DNA of 5,788 bases, taken from positions 1 through 5,788 of the forward strand of contig JANELJ010000148.1 of assembly GCA_024511395.1 (NCBI GenBank), given 5' to 3'. Of this stretch, positions 1 to 5,788 are shown piece by piece. The translations under genes were made by a program, and so were the position numbers. The DNA is from Gammaproteobacteria bacterium. GTDB taxonomy: Bacteria > Pseudomonadota > Gammaproteobacteria > GRL18. Every line of letters starts with the position of its first letter. The first letter of the stretch is position 1. Below the pieces are notes generated by a model. It did no database searches and had not been told where the DNA came from. It was given only the letters and a program-made list of their open reading frames with translations.

Positions 1-66
1 GCATAACCATTCCCTAATAAAAAATCAGGAAGGTTAGCAGTTATTGAATATCAATGTGTGGGAAAG
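1..66. other. Non-coding flank, no gene seen
   Basis: No open frame on either strand gives a recognisable product, and stops are frequent in all frames. The only structure is an imperfect inverted repeat: AACCATTCCCT at 5-15 against AGGAAGGTT at 27-35, with single-base bulges and an A-rich loop. No T-run follows it on the plus strand. This stretch does not contain the missing N-terminal half of the PIN-domain gene seen at 154-327, and it does not contain ispH, which follows fkpB in E. coli. Confidence 0.5.
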
Positions 67-155
67 GATTCTGAACCATCGTGAACACTGATTCTGGAAA
101 AACAGTAAAAGTGTTCACGATAAATCAGAATCAGTGTTCATGATCGGCCAGAATA
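67..155. repeat. Inverted array of 23-base repeat units (possible IS or MITE end)
   Basis: The unit reads GATTCTG, four variable bases, then ATCGTGAACACT (23 bases). One forward copy lies at 67-89 and the first seven bases of a second at 90-96. Two copies in the opposite orientation follow at 110-132 and 133-155; the last differs at two positions of the conserved parts. As a result 78-96 and 126-144 form a 19-bp inverted repeat with one G-T pair, while 78-89 is also an exact 12-base complement of 110-121. Two mutually exclusive hairpins are possible. Multiple short repeats near each terminus are known for IS21-family elements, so this may be a deletion remnant or a non-autonomous element. That assignment is inference, and no transposase is present. 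Confidence 0.75.
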
Positions 156-327
156 TGCAGTACCCATTGACAATAATATTGCCATACAGTCCGTTCGTCT
201 GCTAGGGAACTTTCACCCTGATCCGGCTGACCGAATAATTACGGCTCTAGCAAGACATTTATCTGCAAACCTGATAAGCAGTGATAAAAAGATTAGAGCT
301 TATAAATACGTTAAAACTATCTGGTAA
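154..327 (+). pseudogene. C-terminal remnant of a VapC-like PIN-domain toxin
   Basis: The frame is open from 124 to the TAA at 325-327, and VapC-like sequence is recognisable from about 154. Readable motifs are AVPIDNNIAI, then FHPDPADRIITALAR, then LISSDKKIRAY and a final VKTIW. This is the order expected in the last half of VapC-type PIN-domain ribonucleases, which cleave RNA using a cluster of acidic residues. The two C-terminal acidic positions (Asp in DPADR and in SSDKK) are retained. The first part of the domain, which carries the N-terminal catalytic Asp, is absent. No ATG, GTG or TTG start lies in frame, a stop sits at 121-123, and no antitoxin gene is adjacent. The 5' end of the similarity coincides with the end of the repeat array at about 155, suggesting truncation by that element. 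It is almost certainly non-functional. Confidence 0.8.
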
Positions 328-389
328 ATTTATGCTTTCCCACGCTCCCAAGAAACTGCGCTGTTAAAAAAAGAATAAACGGATGGACA
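328..389. other. Short intergenic spacer between convergent vapC remnant and fkpB
   Basis: This 62-base spacer separates the plus-strand PIN remnant from the minus-strand fkpB stop. It contains GCTTTCCCACGCTCCC at 334-349, which resembles one half of a REP-type palindrome, but no matching second arm is present. A run of seven A at 366-372 would read as a T-run downstream of fkpB, but I find no stem next to it. There is therefore no convincing rho-independent terminator for the operon within the window. Confidence 0.4.
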
Positions 390-833
390 CTATTTAATTT
401 CAAGCACTTCCACGGAAAATATTACTTCATGACCGGCTAAAGGATGATTAAAGTCAACCAAGACTTTATCATCGGTAATTTCCAGTACAACACCCGGAAG
501 CTGATCACCGGCCGGAGTGGAAAATTCTATTAACTGACCTTCTTCCAGCTCCATATCCGGATCAAAATCCGCCTTATTCATCCAGTGCTGATTATCCTCG
601 CTGGGGAAACCAAAGGTCTCTCTAGGCTCCAGACTAACCTGTTGTTTATCGTCAGGACTTAAACCGATTAATACTTCTTCAAAAGCCAGGATCATAGTAC
701 CGTCCCCCAACGTAAAGGTCATGGGCTCACCGTCCTGGCTACCATCCACAGGGGTGCCGTCGGCCAGAGTCAGGCTGAAATGGAGGGTTACTGTTGAGTC
801 GGGGTTTACCTGGGGAGAAGGTGTGTTGTTCAT
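390..833 (-). CDS. fkpB: FKBP-type peptidyl-prolyl cis-trans isomerase, FkpB/SlyD family
   Basis: The product is a 147-residue prolyl isomerase expected in the cytoplasm, where it speeds cis-trans isomerisation of proline bonds. It shows the FkpB/SlyD layout: an FKBP half at about 14-70 (VTLHFSLTLADGTPVDGS, then a FEEVLIGL segment), an inserted flap domain at about 70-125 beginning SLEPRETFGFP, and the family signature DFNHPLAGH at 127-135 before the closing VEVLEIK. E. coli FkpB is 149 residues. An in-frame ATG at 887 would add 18 residues and overlap lspA by 35 bases. The ATG at 833 is preferred because AGGA lies 9 bases upstream and the length then fits the family. It is the last gene of the ribF-ileS-lspA-fkpB operon. 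The His-rich metal-binding tail of SlyD is absent, which favours FkpB. Confidence 0.93.
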   Translation of the reverse strand: MNNTPSPQVNPDSTVTLHFSLTLADGTPVDGSQDGEPMTFTLGDGTMILAFEEVLIGLSPDDKQQVSLEPRETFGFPSEDNQHWMNKADFDPDMELEEGQLIEFSTPAGDQLPGVVLEITDDKVLVDFNHPLAGHEVIFSVEVLEIK

Positions 834-842
834 AGTTCTGAG

Positions 843-847
843 TCCTA
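843..847 (-). promoter_or_regulatory. Ribosome binding site deciding the fkpB start
   Basis: On the minus strand TAGGA lies in the 19-base gap between the lspA stop and the ATG at 833, with 9 bases between it and the ATG. No comparable site precedes the upstream in-frame ATG at 887. This supports the shorter, 147-residue FkpB. Confidence 0.65.
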
Positions 848-852
848 GTAAT

Positions 853-1365
853 TCAGCGCTGAACGCTATTATCCCTAAACGCATCAATCACCATCATAAC
901 CGCCCCAATACTAATAGCAGTATCAGCAATATTAAACGCCGGCCAGTGGATGGTTTTCGTGTCGCTCTGATAGTAAAAATCTAGAAAATCCACTACATAG
1001 CCTAAGGTCAGGCGATCCCACAGGTTGCCGAGGGCACCACCGAGGATCAGGGATAGGGCAATAGCCAGCCAGCGTTCGTGGGGCTGCAGTTTTTTCAGCC
1101 AGAAAAAAATAATGGTACTGACCACTATAGCCACCAGAGCGAAAAACCAGCGCTGCCAGCCTGATTCATTAGCCAGAAAACTAAAAGCAGCGCCATTGTT
1201 GTGGGCCAGGTTCAGATTAAACCAGCCGGGGATCACCGGCTGGTTTTCATATAACTGGAAATAAGTACTGACGACGGCTTTACTGCCCAGGTCTAGGGCA
1301 AGCACCAGAGCCGTCAGCCAGAGCCACTTCAGCCCGGTTCCCTGGGTATTTCCCAGATCATGCAT
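853..1365 (-). CDS. lspA: Lipoprotein signal peptidase (signal peptidase II)
   Basis: This inner-membrane aspartyl protease cuts the signal peptide from lipid-modified prolipoproteins just before the conserved cysteine. The 170-residue protein has the usual four hydrophobic segments at about 12-30, 71-90, 98-116 and 143-161. Family blocks are all present: LDLGSK near 24-29, [13 protein letters not shown] at 52-64, [10 protein letters not shown] at 109-118, VVDF with catalytic Asp126, and FNIAD with catalytic Asp148. E. coli LspA is 164 residues. An in-frame ATG at 1395 would add ten residues inside ileS and has no ribosome binding site. The ATG at 1365 aligns with the E. coli N-terminus (TGL-WLWL). 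The start overlaps the ileS stop by 8 bases; the nearest purine-rich site (GAGG) is about 15 bases upstream, so translational coupling to ileS is likely. Confidence 0.96.
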   Translation of the reverse strand: MHDLGNTQGTGLKWLWLTALVLALDLGSKAVVSTYFQLYENQPVIPGWFNLNLAHNNGAAFSFLANESGWQRWFFALVAIVVSTIIFFWLKKLQPHERWLAIALSLILGGALGNLWDRLTLGYVVDFLDFYYQSDTKTIHWPAFNIADTAISIGAVMMVIDAFRDNSVQR

Positions 1366-4174
1366 AATGTCTGACTTCACCCTCTCCGGCCACATTTTCT
1401 ACACAGCGACCGCACAGTTCAGGATGCTCAGCATTTGTACCCACATCTTCACGGTGATGCCAACAGCGGACACATTTAGGGTGTTCCGAGGCTTTTACCA
1501 GCAGTGCCAGGCCGCTGACATCTTCTGCATCTATAGCATCAGACGGCTTATCGGCCAGTTTATGCAGTCGGGCATAGGAAGTGATCAGGACAAAATGCAG
1601 TTCATCTTGCAGTTTTTCTAGGGTTGCCAGCAGTTCATCATCACAATACAGATCCACTTTGGCATCCAGAGAAGAACCAATGGTTTTATCCACCCGCAGT
1701 TTTTCCATTTCCTTACTGCAGGCTACCCGTACGGCCATTACTTTTTGCCAGAAGGCATCGTCCATTTCATCCTGAATTTCAGGCAGGAAGGCATACCAGC
1801 TTTCAAAAAATACCGATTCATCCCGTTCACCGGGGATAAAGCCCCAGAGCTCTTCTGCGGTAAAGCTGAGGATGGGCGCAATCCAGCGGGTCATGGCTTC
1901 TGTGATATGGTACAGCGCCGTCTGTGCGGAACGCCGGGCAATACTGTCTGGCTGGGAGGTGTACTGACGGTCTTTAATCACATCCAAGTAAAAAGCCCCC
2001 AGATCCATGGCGCAGAAGTTATGCACTTTCTGGTACACCTGGTGGAAATCATACTGCTCATAAGCACCAATAATTTCCTGCTGCAAAAATTCAGCCTTGA
2101 CCACAATCCAGCGATCCAGTGGCAGCATTTGCTCAACATTCAGGCAGCTTTGCGCCGGATCAAAGCCGTCCATATTAGCCAGCATAAAACGGGCGGTATT
2201 ACGGATACGGCGATAAGCATCAGCGGTACGTTTTAAAATCTCGTCCGAAACACTGACTTCCCCGGTATAGTCGGTGGAAGATACCCATAAGCGCAGAATA
2301 TCCGCACCCAGGGTTTTCATGATTTTCTGCGGTACTACCACATTGCCTTTGGATTTGGACATTTTCTTGCCCTGTGCATCCACTACAAAGCCATGGGTCA
2401 GCACTTCCTTATAAGGCGCTACATCATTGACCGCTACGGAACTGAGTAAGGACGACTGGAACCAGCCGCGATGCTGATCCGAACCTTCCAGATACAGATC
2501 TGCCGGGAACTGCAGTTCTTCCCGCTGTTTAATCACACAGGCATGGGTAACACCGGAGTCAAACCAGACATCCAGAGTATCGCTTACTTTGGTGTAGTTC
2601 TGTGCATCATCACCCAGTAATTCTGCGGGTTCCAGTTCAAACCAAGCATCAATGCCTTCCCGTTCGACTTTTTGCGCCACTTTTTCAATTAGTGCTTGGG
2701 TGTCCGGATGCAGTTTCTGAGTTTCATTATGCACAAACAGGGCAATGGGTACGCCCCAAGTACGCTGCCGGGAAATACACCAGTCGGGCCGGTTTTCCAG
2801 CATACCCTCTATACGTGCCTGTCCCCACTCGGGCAGCCAGGTAGTGTGTTTGACCGCATCCAGAGCCAGCTTGCGCAGACCGTTTTGATCCATGCTGATA
2901 AACCACTGCGGAGTGGCCCGGAAAATAATGGGGGTCTTATGACGCCAGCAGTGAGGATAGCTGTGAAACAGATCTTCCTGATGCAGTAACGCACCTTTTT
3001 CTTTAAGCACGTCCAGTACCAGAGGGTTTGCCTTGAATACATGCTGGCCTTCAAATAACGGCGTACCGCTGACAAAACAGCCATTAGGCCCCACCGGATT
3101 ATCCACTTCCAGGTTATACTTCATACCTACGACATAGTCTTCCTGACCATGCCCCGGAGCGGTATGCACCGCTCCGGTACCGGAATCAGCCGTTACATGA
3201 TCACCCAGAATCACAGGCACCTGGCATTCATAGAAAGGATGCTGCAATAACTGCTTTTCCAGCTGATAACCCTTACAGCGCCCTACCACTTCTGACTGTT
3301 CTACCCCGTATCGCTGCAGTGCGGATTGATACAGATCTTCGGCCAGAATAAGCAGTTCTGAACCGGTATCCACCAGTACATAATCAAAATCCGGATGCAG
3401 GGCGACAGCCTGATTGGCTGGTAAAGTCCAGGGGGTAGTGGTCCAGATCACGGCATTAAGCGGTTTATCTGAATCATCACTGGCATTAAAGACAGCCAGA
3501 ACCGCTAGTTTGTCCACAACCGTAAAGCGCACATCAATGGCCGGAGAGGTTTTATCTTCATATTCCACTTCGGCTTCGGCCAGGGCAGACCCGCAGTCCG
3601 TACACCAGTGTACCGGCTTGGAGCCTTTATGCAGATGGCCCTTGTCAATAATTTTACCCAGTGTGCGGATAATATTGGCTTCAAAGTCATAGTTCATGGT
3701 GAGATAAGGATTATCCCAGTCGCCCATAACACCCAGACGTTTAAAATCGGCTTTCTGTCCGGCTACCTGTTTGGCAGCATATTCGCGACAACCGTTACGG
3801 AAAGTTTTTTCATCCACCTTGACACCGGCCTTGCCCAGTTTTTTCTCAACATTCAGTTCAATCGGCAGACCATGGCAGTCCCAGCCGGGGATATAGGGCG
3901 CATCATAACCGCCCAGGGTCTGGGATTTGATAATAATATCTTTAAGGATCTTGTTTACCGCATGGCCGATATGAATATCGCCATTGGCATAAGGAGGGCC
4001 GTCATGCAGAATAAATTTAGGCCGGCCAGCGGCTTTAACACGCAGTTTCTGGTAAATACCGATGTCTTCCCATTGCTTAAGCATATTGGGCTCACGCTGA
4101 GCCAGGTTAGCCTTCATGGCAAATTTGGTTTTGGGTAAATTCAAAGTATCTTTATAGATATTTTGCTTGCTCAC
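1358..4174 (-). CDS. ileS: Isoleucine--tRNA ligase
   Basis: This cytoplasmic class I aminoacyl-tRNA synthetase attaches isoleucine to tRNA-Ile with ATP and edits mischarged valine. It is 938 residues, exactly the E. coli length. The Rossmann fold carries [12 protein letters not shown] with HIGH at 68-71. The CP1 editing domain shows TTTPWT at 245-250 and [16 protein letters not shown] at 332-347, with the editing Asp at 346. The catalytic loop KMSKS is at 604-608. The anticodon-binding helical region follows (about 645-820). The C-terminal zinc finger has Cys901, Cys904, Cys921 and Cys924, the same numbering as E. coli. This layout is the bacterial type 1, mupirocin-sensitive class by family knowledge. 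The start is GTG at 4174, 24 bases after the ribF stop; it is chosen because the N-terminus ([14 protein letters not shown]) aligns with E. coli and the next ATG is 19 codons in. The Shine-Dalgarno match is weak (GCGAGA). The 3' end overlaps lspA. Confidence 0.98.
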   Translation of the reverse strand: MSKQNIYKDTLNLPKTKFAMKANLAQREPNMLKQWEDIGIYQKLRVKAAGRPKFILHDGPPYANGDIHIGHAVNKILKDIIIKSQTLGGYDAPYIPGWDCHGLPIELNVEKKLGKAGVKVDEKTFRNGCREYAAKQVAGQKADFKRLGVMGDWDNPYLTMNYDFEANIIRTLGKIIDKGHLHKGSKPVHWCTDCGSALAEAEVEYEDKTSPAIDVRFTVVDKLAVLAVFNASDDSDKPLNAVIWTTTPWTLPANQAVALHPDFDYVLVDTGSELLILAEDLYQSALQRYGVEQSEVVGRCKGYQLEKQLLQHPFYECQVPVILGDHVTADSGTGAVHTAPGHGQEDYVVGMKYNLEVDNPVGPNGCFVSGTPLFEGQHVFKANPLVLDVLKEKGALLHQEDLFHSYPHCWRHKTPIIFRATPQWFISMDQNGLRKLALDAVKHTTWLPEWGQARIEGMLENRPDWCISRQRTWGVPIALFVHNETQKLHPDTQALIEKVAQKVEREGIDAWFELEPAELLGDDAQNYTKVSDTLDVWFDSGVTHACVIKQREELQFPADLYLEGSDQHRGWFQSSLLSSVAVNDVAPYKEVLTHGFVVDAQGKKMSKSKGNVVVPQKIMKTLGADILRLWVSSTDYTGEVSVSDEILKRTADAYRRIRNTARFMLANMDGFDPAQSCLNVEQMLPLDRWIVVKAEFLQQEIIGAYEQYDFHQVYQKVHNFCAMDLGAFYLDVIKDRQYTSQPDSIARRSAQTALYHITEAMTRWIAPILSFTAEELWGFIPGERDESVFFESWYAFLPEIQDEMDDAFWQKVMAVRVACSKEMEKLRVDKTIGSSLDAKVDLYCDDELLATLEKLQDELHFVLITSYARLHKLADKPSDAIDAEDVSGLALLVKASEHPKCVRCWHHREDVGTNAEHPELCGRCVENVAGEGEVRHYA

Positions 4175-4198
4175 AATTGTCTCGCTTTTATTTCGGGA

Positions 4199-5182
4199 TT
4201 ATTCAGAAGCAAAATAATTTTTTGCTTCAACCATATCATTTAAAATCTGCTGTTTAAGCATTTCAAATGAATCAAATTTCATTTCTTCGCGGATTTTATG
4301 CAGAAAATCCACATGCACCAACTTGCCGTATAAATCCCCTTCAAAATCAAACAGGTGGACTTCGAGCAGGCCTTTTTTGCCATCTACAGTAGGCCGATAA
4401 CCGATATTGGCAATGCTGTTAATGCCCTGCCTGCCGACTTTACCTTTGTGGCCATCACCTTCAATCAGAGTTTTACAAAGCCCCAGATCCTGTCCCCAGA
4501 GCCGTACCGCAAACACTCCGGACACCGCCGGTGTTGCCCGGTGTAAAGGCACATTGGCCGTTGGAAAACCTATAGTCCGGCCACGTTTATCACCATGCTG
4601 TATATGACCTGACATCCAGTAAGGCCGTTTTAATAAAGCCCGGGTCAGTTCCAGCTCACCGGCTTCAAGGGCCTGGCGAACCCGGGTACTGCTGACCCGC
4701 TCACCAAACATGCTAAAGGTCGGAGTGTTTTCCACCTCAAAACCAGATTGTCTGCCGCTGTTAACCAGGGTATCAAAATTACCACTGCGGTCTTTGCCAA
4801 ACTGAAAATCATCGCCTACCAGAAGATATTTAATCCCCAGTTGTGCCACCAGGATCTGCTCAACAAAATCATCCGCCGTGATTTGAGCAAAAGCGTGGTT
4901 AAAATGAATCACCAGCAGCCTGTCAATACCACAGTCAGCAATCAGCTCAGCCTTATCCCGAAAGCGGGTCAGGCGAGCAGGTGATTGTTCCGGGGCAAAG
5001 AATTCCTGCGGCTGCGGCTCAAAGGTAATGACCAGAGAAGGTAAATTAAAAACCCGGGCTTTTTCCTGCAACTGTGTCAGTATATGCTGATGCCCGCTAT
5101 GCACGCCGTCAAAATTACCGATAGTCGCTACACAGCCGCGTTTGAAGCTGGTTAAATTATGTAAACCGCAAATTATCTCCAT
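4199..5182 (-). CDS. ribF: Bifunctional riboflavin kinase / FAD synthetase
   Basis: This cytoplasmic enzyme phosphorylates riboflavin to FMN and then adenylates FMN to FAD. It has 327 residues, against 313 in E. coli. The N-terminal FMN adenylyltransferase domain (about 1-180) shows IGNFDGVHSGH at 21-31, FEPQP at 54-58, GDDFQFGKDRSGN at 123-135 and SSTRVR at 164-169. The C-terminal flavokinase domain (about 185-325) shows GRTIGFPTAN at 201-210, SGVFAV at 221-226, ANIGYRPTV at 258-266 and the LLEVHLFDF segment at 272-280 with its catalytic Glu. Between SGVFAV and ANIGYRP there is a longer loop (about 231-254) than in E. coli, which accounts for most of the extra length. The ATG at 5182 has AGGA six bases upstream. 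It is the first gene of the operon in this window and diverges from the parDE-like module. Confidence 0.97.
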   Translation of the reverse strand: MEIICGLHNLTSFKRGCVATIGNFDGVHSGHQHILTQLQEKARVFNLPSLVITFEPQPQEFFAPEQSPARLTRFRDKAELIADCGIDRLLVIHFNHAFAQITADDFVEQILVAQLGIKYLLVGDDFQFGKDRSGNFDTLVNSGRQSGFEVENTPTFSMFGERVSSTRVRQALEAGELELTRALLKRPYWMSGHIQHGDKRGRTIGFPTANVPLHRATPAVSGVFAVRLWGQDLGLCKTLIEGDGHKGKVGRQGINSIANIGYRPTVDGKKGLLEVHLFDFEGDLYGKLVHVDFLHKIREEMKFDSFEMLKQQILNDMVEAKNYFASE

Positions 5183-5222
5183 TTACCGTCCTGATTATCG
5201 CTTCAGCCTGATCAAACCTGAT

Positions 5223-5251
5223 ATTTTACAACAAGGAGAATATTTAACCTA
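5223..5251 (-). promoter_or_regulatory. Weak candidate promoter for the ribF operon
   Basis: On the minus strand TAAAAT (5228-5223) could serve as a -10 box, about 40 bases before the ribF ATG. A 17-base spacing leads to TAGGTT (5251-5246), a poor -35 match. It is the best placed candidate I can read, but it may not be the true promoter. Confidence 0.2.
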
Positions 5252-5293
5252 GAGAAAATACCAGTATTCTGTTTTCAGCTCTGTGGCATTTCA

Positions 5294-5320
5294 GGGCATG
5301 AGAACATGCTTCTCTTTTTT
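5294..5320 (+). terminator. Terminator-like hairpin with T-run, of uncertain role
   Basis: GCATG (5296-5300) and CATGC (5305-5309) form a five-base stem around an AGAA loop, extendable by two G-T pairs. TCTCTTTTTT follows, ending at 5320. Read on the plus strand this resembles a short rho-independent terminator, yet no plus-strand gene ends upstream of it in the window. It may insulate the parDE-like module from stray transcription, be a relic, or occur by chance. The T6-A8 tract at 5315-5328 could also be curved DNA that aids the promoter just downstream. Confidence 0.3.
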
Positions 5321-5330
5321 AAAAAAAATT

Positions 5331-5355
5331 AACATCAAATTGAACATTTGTTGTT
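5331..5355. promoter_or_regulatory. Dyad-symmetric candidate operator of the parDE-like module
   Basis: AACATCAAAT at 5331-5340 and ATTTGTTGTT at 5346-5355 are inverted copies that match at nine of ten positions, around a five-base centre (TGAAC). The inner five bases, CAAAT and ATTTG, match perfectly. The dyad covers the presumed -35 region and lies 41 bases before the antitoxin ATG. ParD-type ribbon-helix-helix antitoxins usually repress their own operon by binding such sites, so this is a natural operator candidate. Binding itself is inference. Confidence 0.55.
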
Positions 5356-5366
5356 TTATGTATATT
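5340..5366 (+). promoter_or_regulatory. Candidate sigma-70 promoter for the parDE-like module
   Basis: TTGAAC at 5340-5345 (four of six matches to TTGACA) and TATATT at 5361-5366 (five of six matches to TATAAT) are separated by 15 bases, shorter than the ideal 17. TG directly precedes the -10 box. The A- and T-rich tract at 5315-5330 sits where an UP element would act. Transcription would start about 20-25 bases before the antitoxin ATG. Confidence 0.45.
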
Positions 5367-5380
5367 CTCTTAATATCGGT

Positions 5381-5386
5381 AAGGAG
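5381..5386 (+). promoter_or_regulatory. Strong ribosome binding site of the ParD-like antitoxin
   Basis: AAGGAG lies nine bases before the ATG at 5396 and is a near-consensus Shine-Dalgarno site. It fixes the start at 5396 and rules out the in-frame ATG at 5348, which overlaps the promoter and dyad and would add 16 residues of no recognisable family. Confidence 0.85.
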
Positions 5387-5395
5387 AAAAGAATA

Positions 5396-5656
5396 ATGAG
5401 ATTATCAATTAAAATTACCCCGGAACAACATAAACGCCTGAAAGCAGCGGCTGCTCTTAAGGGTGAAAGTATTAAAGATTATGTGTTAAAAAGGACTTTA
5501 CCTGATCTGACGGAGCAAGCATCATTACAGGAACTGGAACAGTTTCTGGCGCCAAGAATTACAGCAGGGAAAAAAGGCAGATTATCATCAAAAACAGTTG
5601 ATGATATTTTTGATGATATATTAAAAGAATATGAATTAAAGGAAGACGAAAAGTAA
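5396..5656 (+). CDS. ParD-like ribbon-helix-helix antitoxin
   Basis: This 86-residue protein is predicted to be the DNA-binding antitoxin of a type II toxin-antitoxin pair. The N-terminus reads as a ribbon-helix-helix fold: a strand (MRLSIKI, 1-7), helix A from TPEQHKRLKAAAA (9-21), the GES turn, and helix B IKDYVLKRTL (26-35). The C-terminal half (about 43-86) is acidic at its end and holds SSKTVDDIFDDILKEY, as in ParD-type tails that wrap and neutralise the toxin. The toxin frame begins one base after its TAA, the classic antitoxin-first layout. A dyad at 5331-5355 suggests autorepression. Its base composition is AT-rich towards the 3' end (10 G or C of 60 bases at 5581-5640), unlike the ileS operon, consistent with horizontal acquisition. 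The exact subfamily and the cognate partner are not proven by sequence alone. Confidence 0.85.
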   Translation: MRLSIKITPEQHKRLKAAAALKGESIKDYVLKRTLPDLTEQASLQELEQFLAPRITAGKKGRLSSKTVDDIFDDILKEYELKEDEK

Positions 5657-5657
5657 A

Positions 5658-5788
5658 ATGGAATTAAGCTATAAGCTTTCTCTTGATGCAGAACAGGAGC
5701 TACAGGAAATTGCCCGTTACACCCTTAACAATTGGGGAAAAAACCTTTTTTACCGATATCGGAACGGACTTAAAAAGCGCTTTAATGA
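5658..5788 (+). CDS. ParE/RelE-family toxin, N-terminal part (runs off the window)
   Basis: The ATG at 5658 follows the antitoxin TAA after a single base, and the frame stays open for 43 codons to the window edge. The translation begins MELSYKLSLDAEQELQEIAR, then YTLNNWG and FYRYRNGLKKRF. That is the usual ParE/RelE start: a short strand, a helix with acidic residues of the DAEQELQEIA type, the Y-x4-WG element, and a second helix. ParE proteins poison DNA gyrase, while RelE proteins cleave mRNA at the ribosome. The YTLNNWG element favours the ParE side, but the C-terminal half needed to judge activity is outside the window. AAGGA at 5639-5643 lies 14 bases upstream within the antitoxin gene, so translation is probably coupled. 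Whether the toxin is intact cannot be seen. Confidence 0.85.
   Translation, partial: MELSYKLSLDAEQELQEIARYTLNNWGKNLFYRYRNGLKKRFN

Noticed and set aside
67..155. CRISPR array
   Set aside because: The repeats are in opposite orientations with only four-base linkers, so there are no spacers and no CRISPR geometry.
334..349. REP-type palindrome
   Set aside because: Only one half resembles such an element; no complementary second arm is present nearby.
834..887. N-terminal extension of FkpB from the ATG at 887
   Set aside because: The added 18 residues overlap lspA, have no ribosome binding site and exceed the family length; the ATG at 833 has a well spaced AGGA.
1366..1395. Longer LspA starting at 1395
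   Set aside because: No ribosome binding site precedes it, and the E. coli N-terminus aligns with the ATG at 1365.
1745..2236. A 163-codon plus-strand open frame opposite ileS
   Set aside because: It lies wholly antisense to a conserved ileS region, has no recognisable domain and is explained by the codon composition of ileS.
3608..4138. A 176-codon plus-strand open frame opposite the 5' part of ileS
   Set aside because: The composition is that of a reverse-frame shadow of conserved synthetase sequence, with no recognisable family.
5257..5268. AATAC-CA-GTATT inverted repeat in the ribF upstream region
   Set aside because: The stem is only five A/T-rich pairs with a two-base loop, too small to support an operator or terminator call.
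5183..5395. FMN riboswitch upstream of ribF
   Set aside because: The ribF leader is short and I see none of the conserved multi-stem RFN core; the space is filled by the divergent parDE-like promoter region.

Overview
The window carries most of a conserved gammaproteobacterial housekeeping operon, all on the minus strand: ribF (5182 to 4199), ileS (4174 to 1358), lspA (1365 to 853) and fkpB (833 to 390). This is the E. coli order ribF-ileS-lspA-fkpB, and all four proteins look full length with their signature motifs intact. IleS is 938 residues, the same as E. coli, with the C-terminal zinc cysteines at the same positions. The host is therefore very probably a gammaproteobacterium of moderate GC content. 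The sequence alone does not fix the genus.

The operon is tightly packed. ribF and ileS are 24 bases apart, ileS and lspA overlap by 8 bases, and lspA and fkpB are 19 bases apart. ribF makes FMN and FAD, ileS charges isoleucine tRNA, lspA removes prolipoprotein signal peptides, and fkpB is a prolyl isomerase. In E. coli ispH follows fkpB, but the 389 bases beyond fkpB here hold no ispH.

Both sides of the operon hold toxin-antitoxin material. On the low-coordinate side, on the plus strand, is the C-terminal half of a VapC-like PIN-domain toxin (about 154-327). It has no start and no N-terminal half. It abuts a compact array of 23-base repeat units (67-155) arranged as an inverted repeat. On the high-coordinate side, transcribed away from ribF, is a two-gene module: an intact ParD-like ribbon-helix-helix antitoxin (5396-5656), then one base later the start of a ParE/RelE-like toxin (5658 onward) that runs off the window. 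A near-perfect 25-base dyad (5331-5355) overlaps the presumed -35 region of this module and is a good candidate for its autoregulatory operator.

The core of the window is ordinary and well conserved. The interest lies in the flanks: the repeat array joined to the broken PIN gene, the candidate ParD operator, and the missing ispH. I do not see evidence for a wholly new system.
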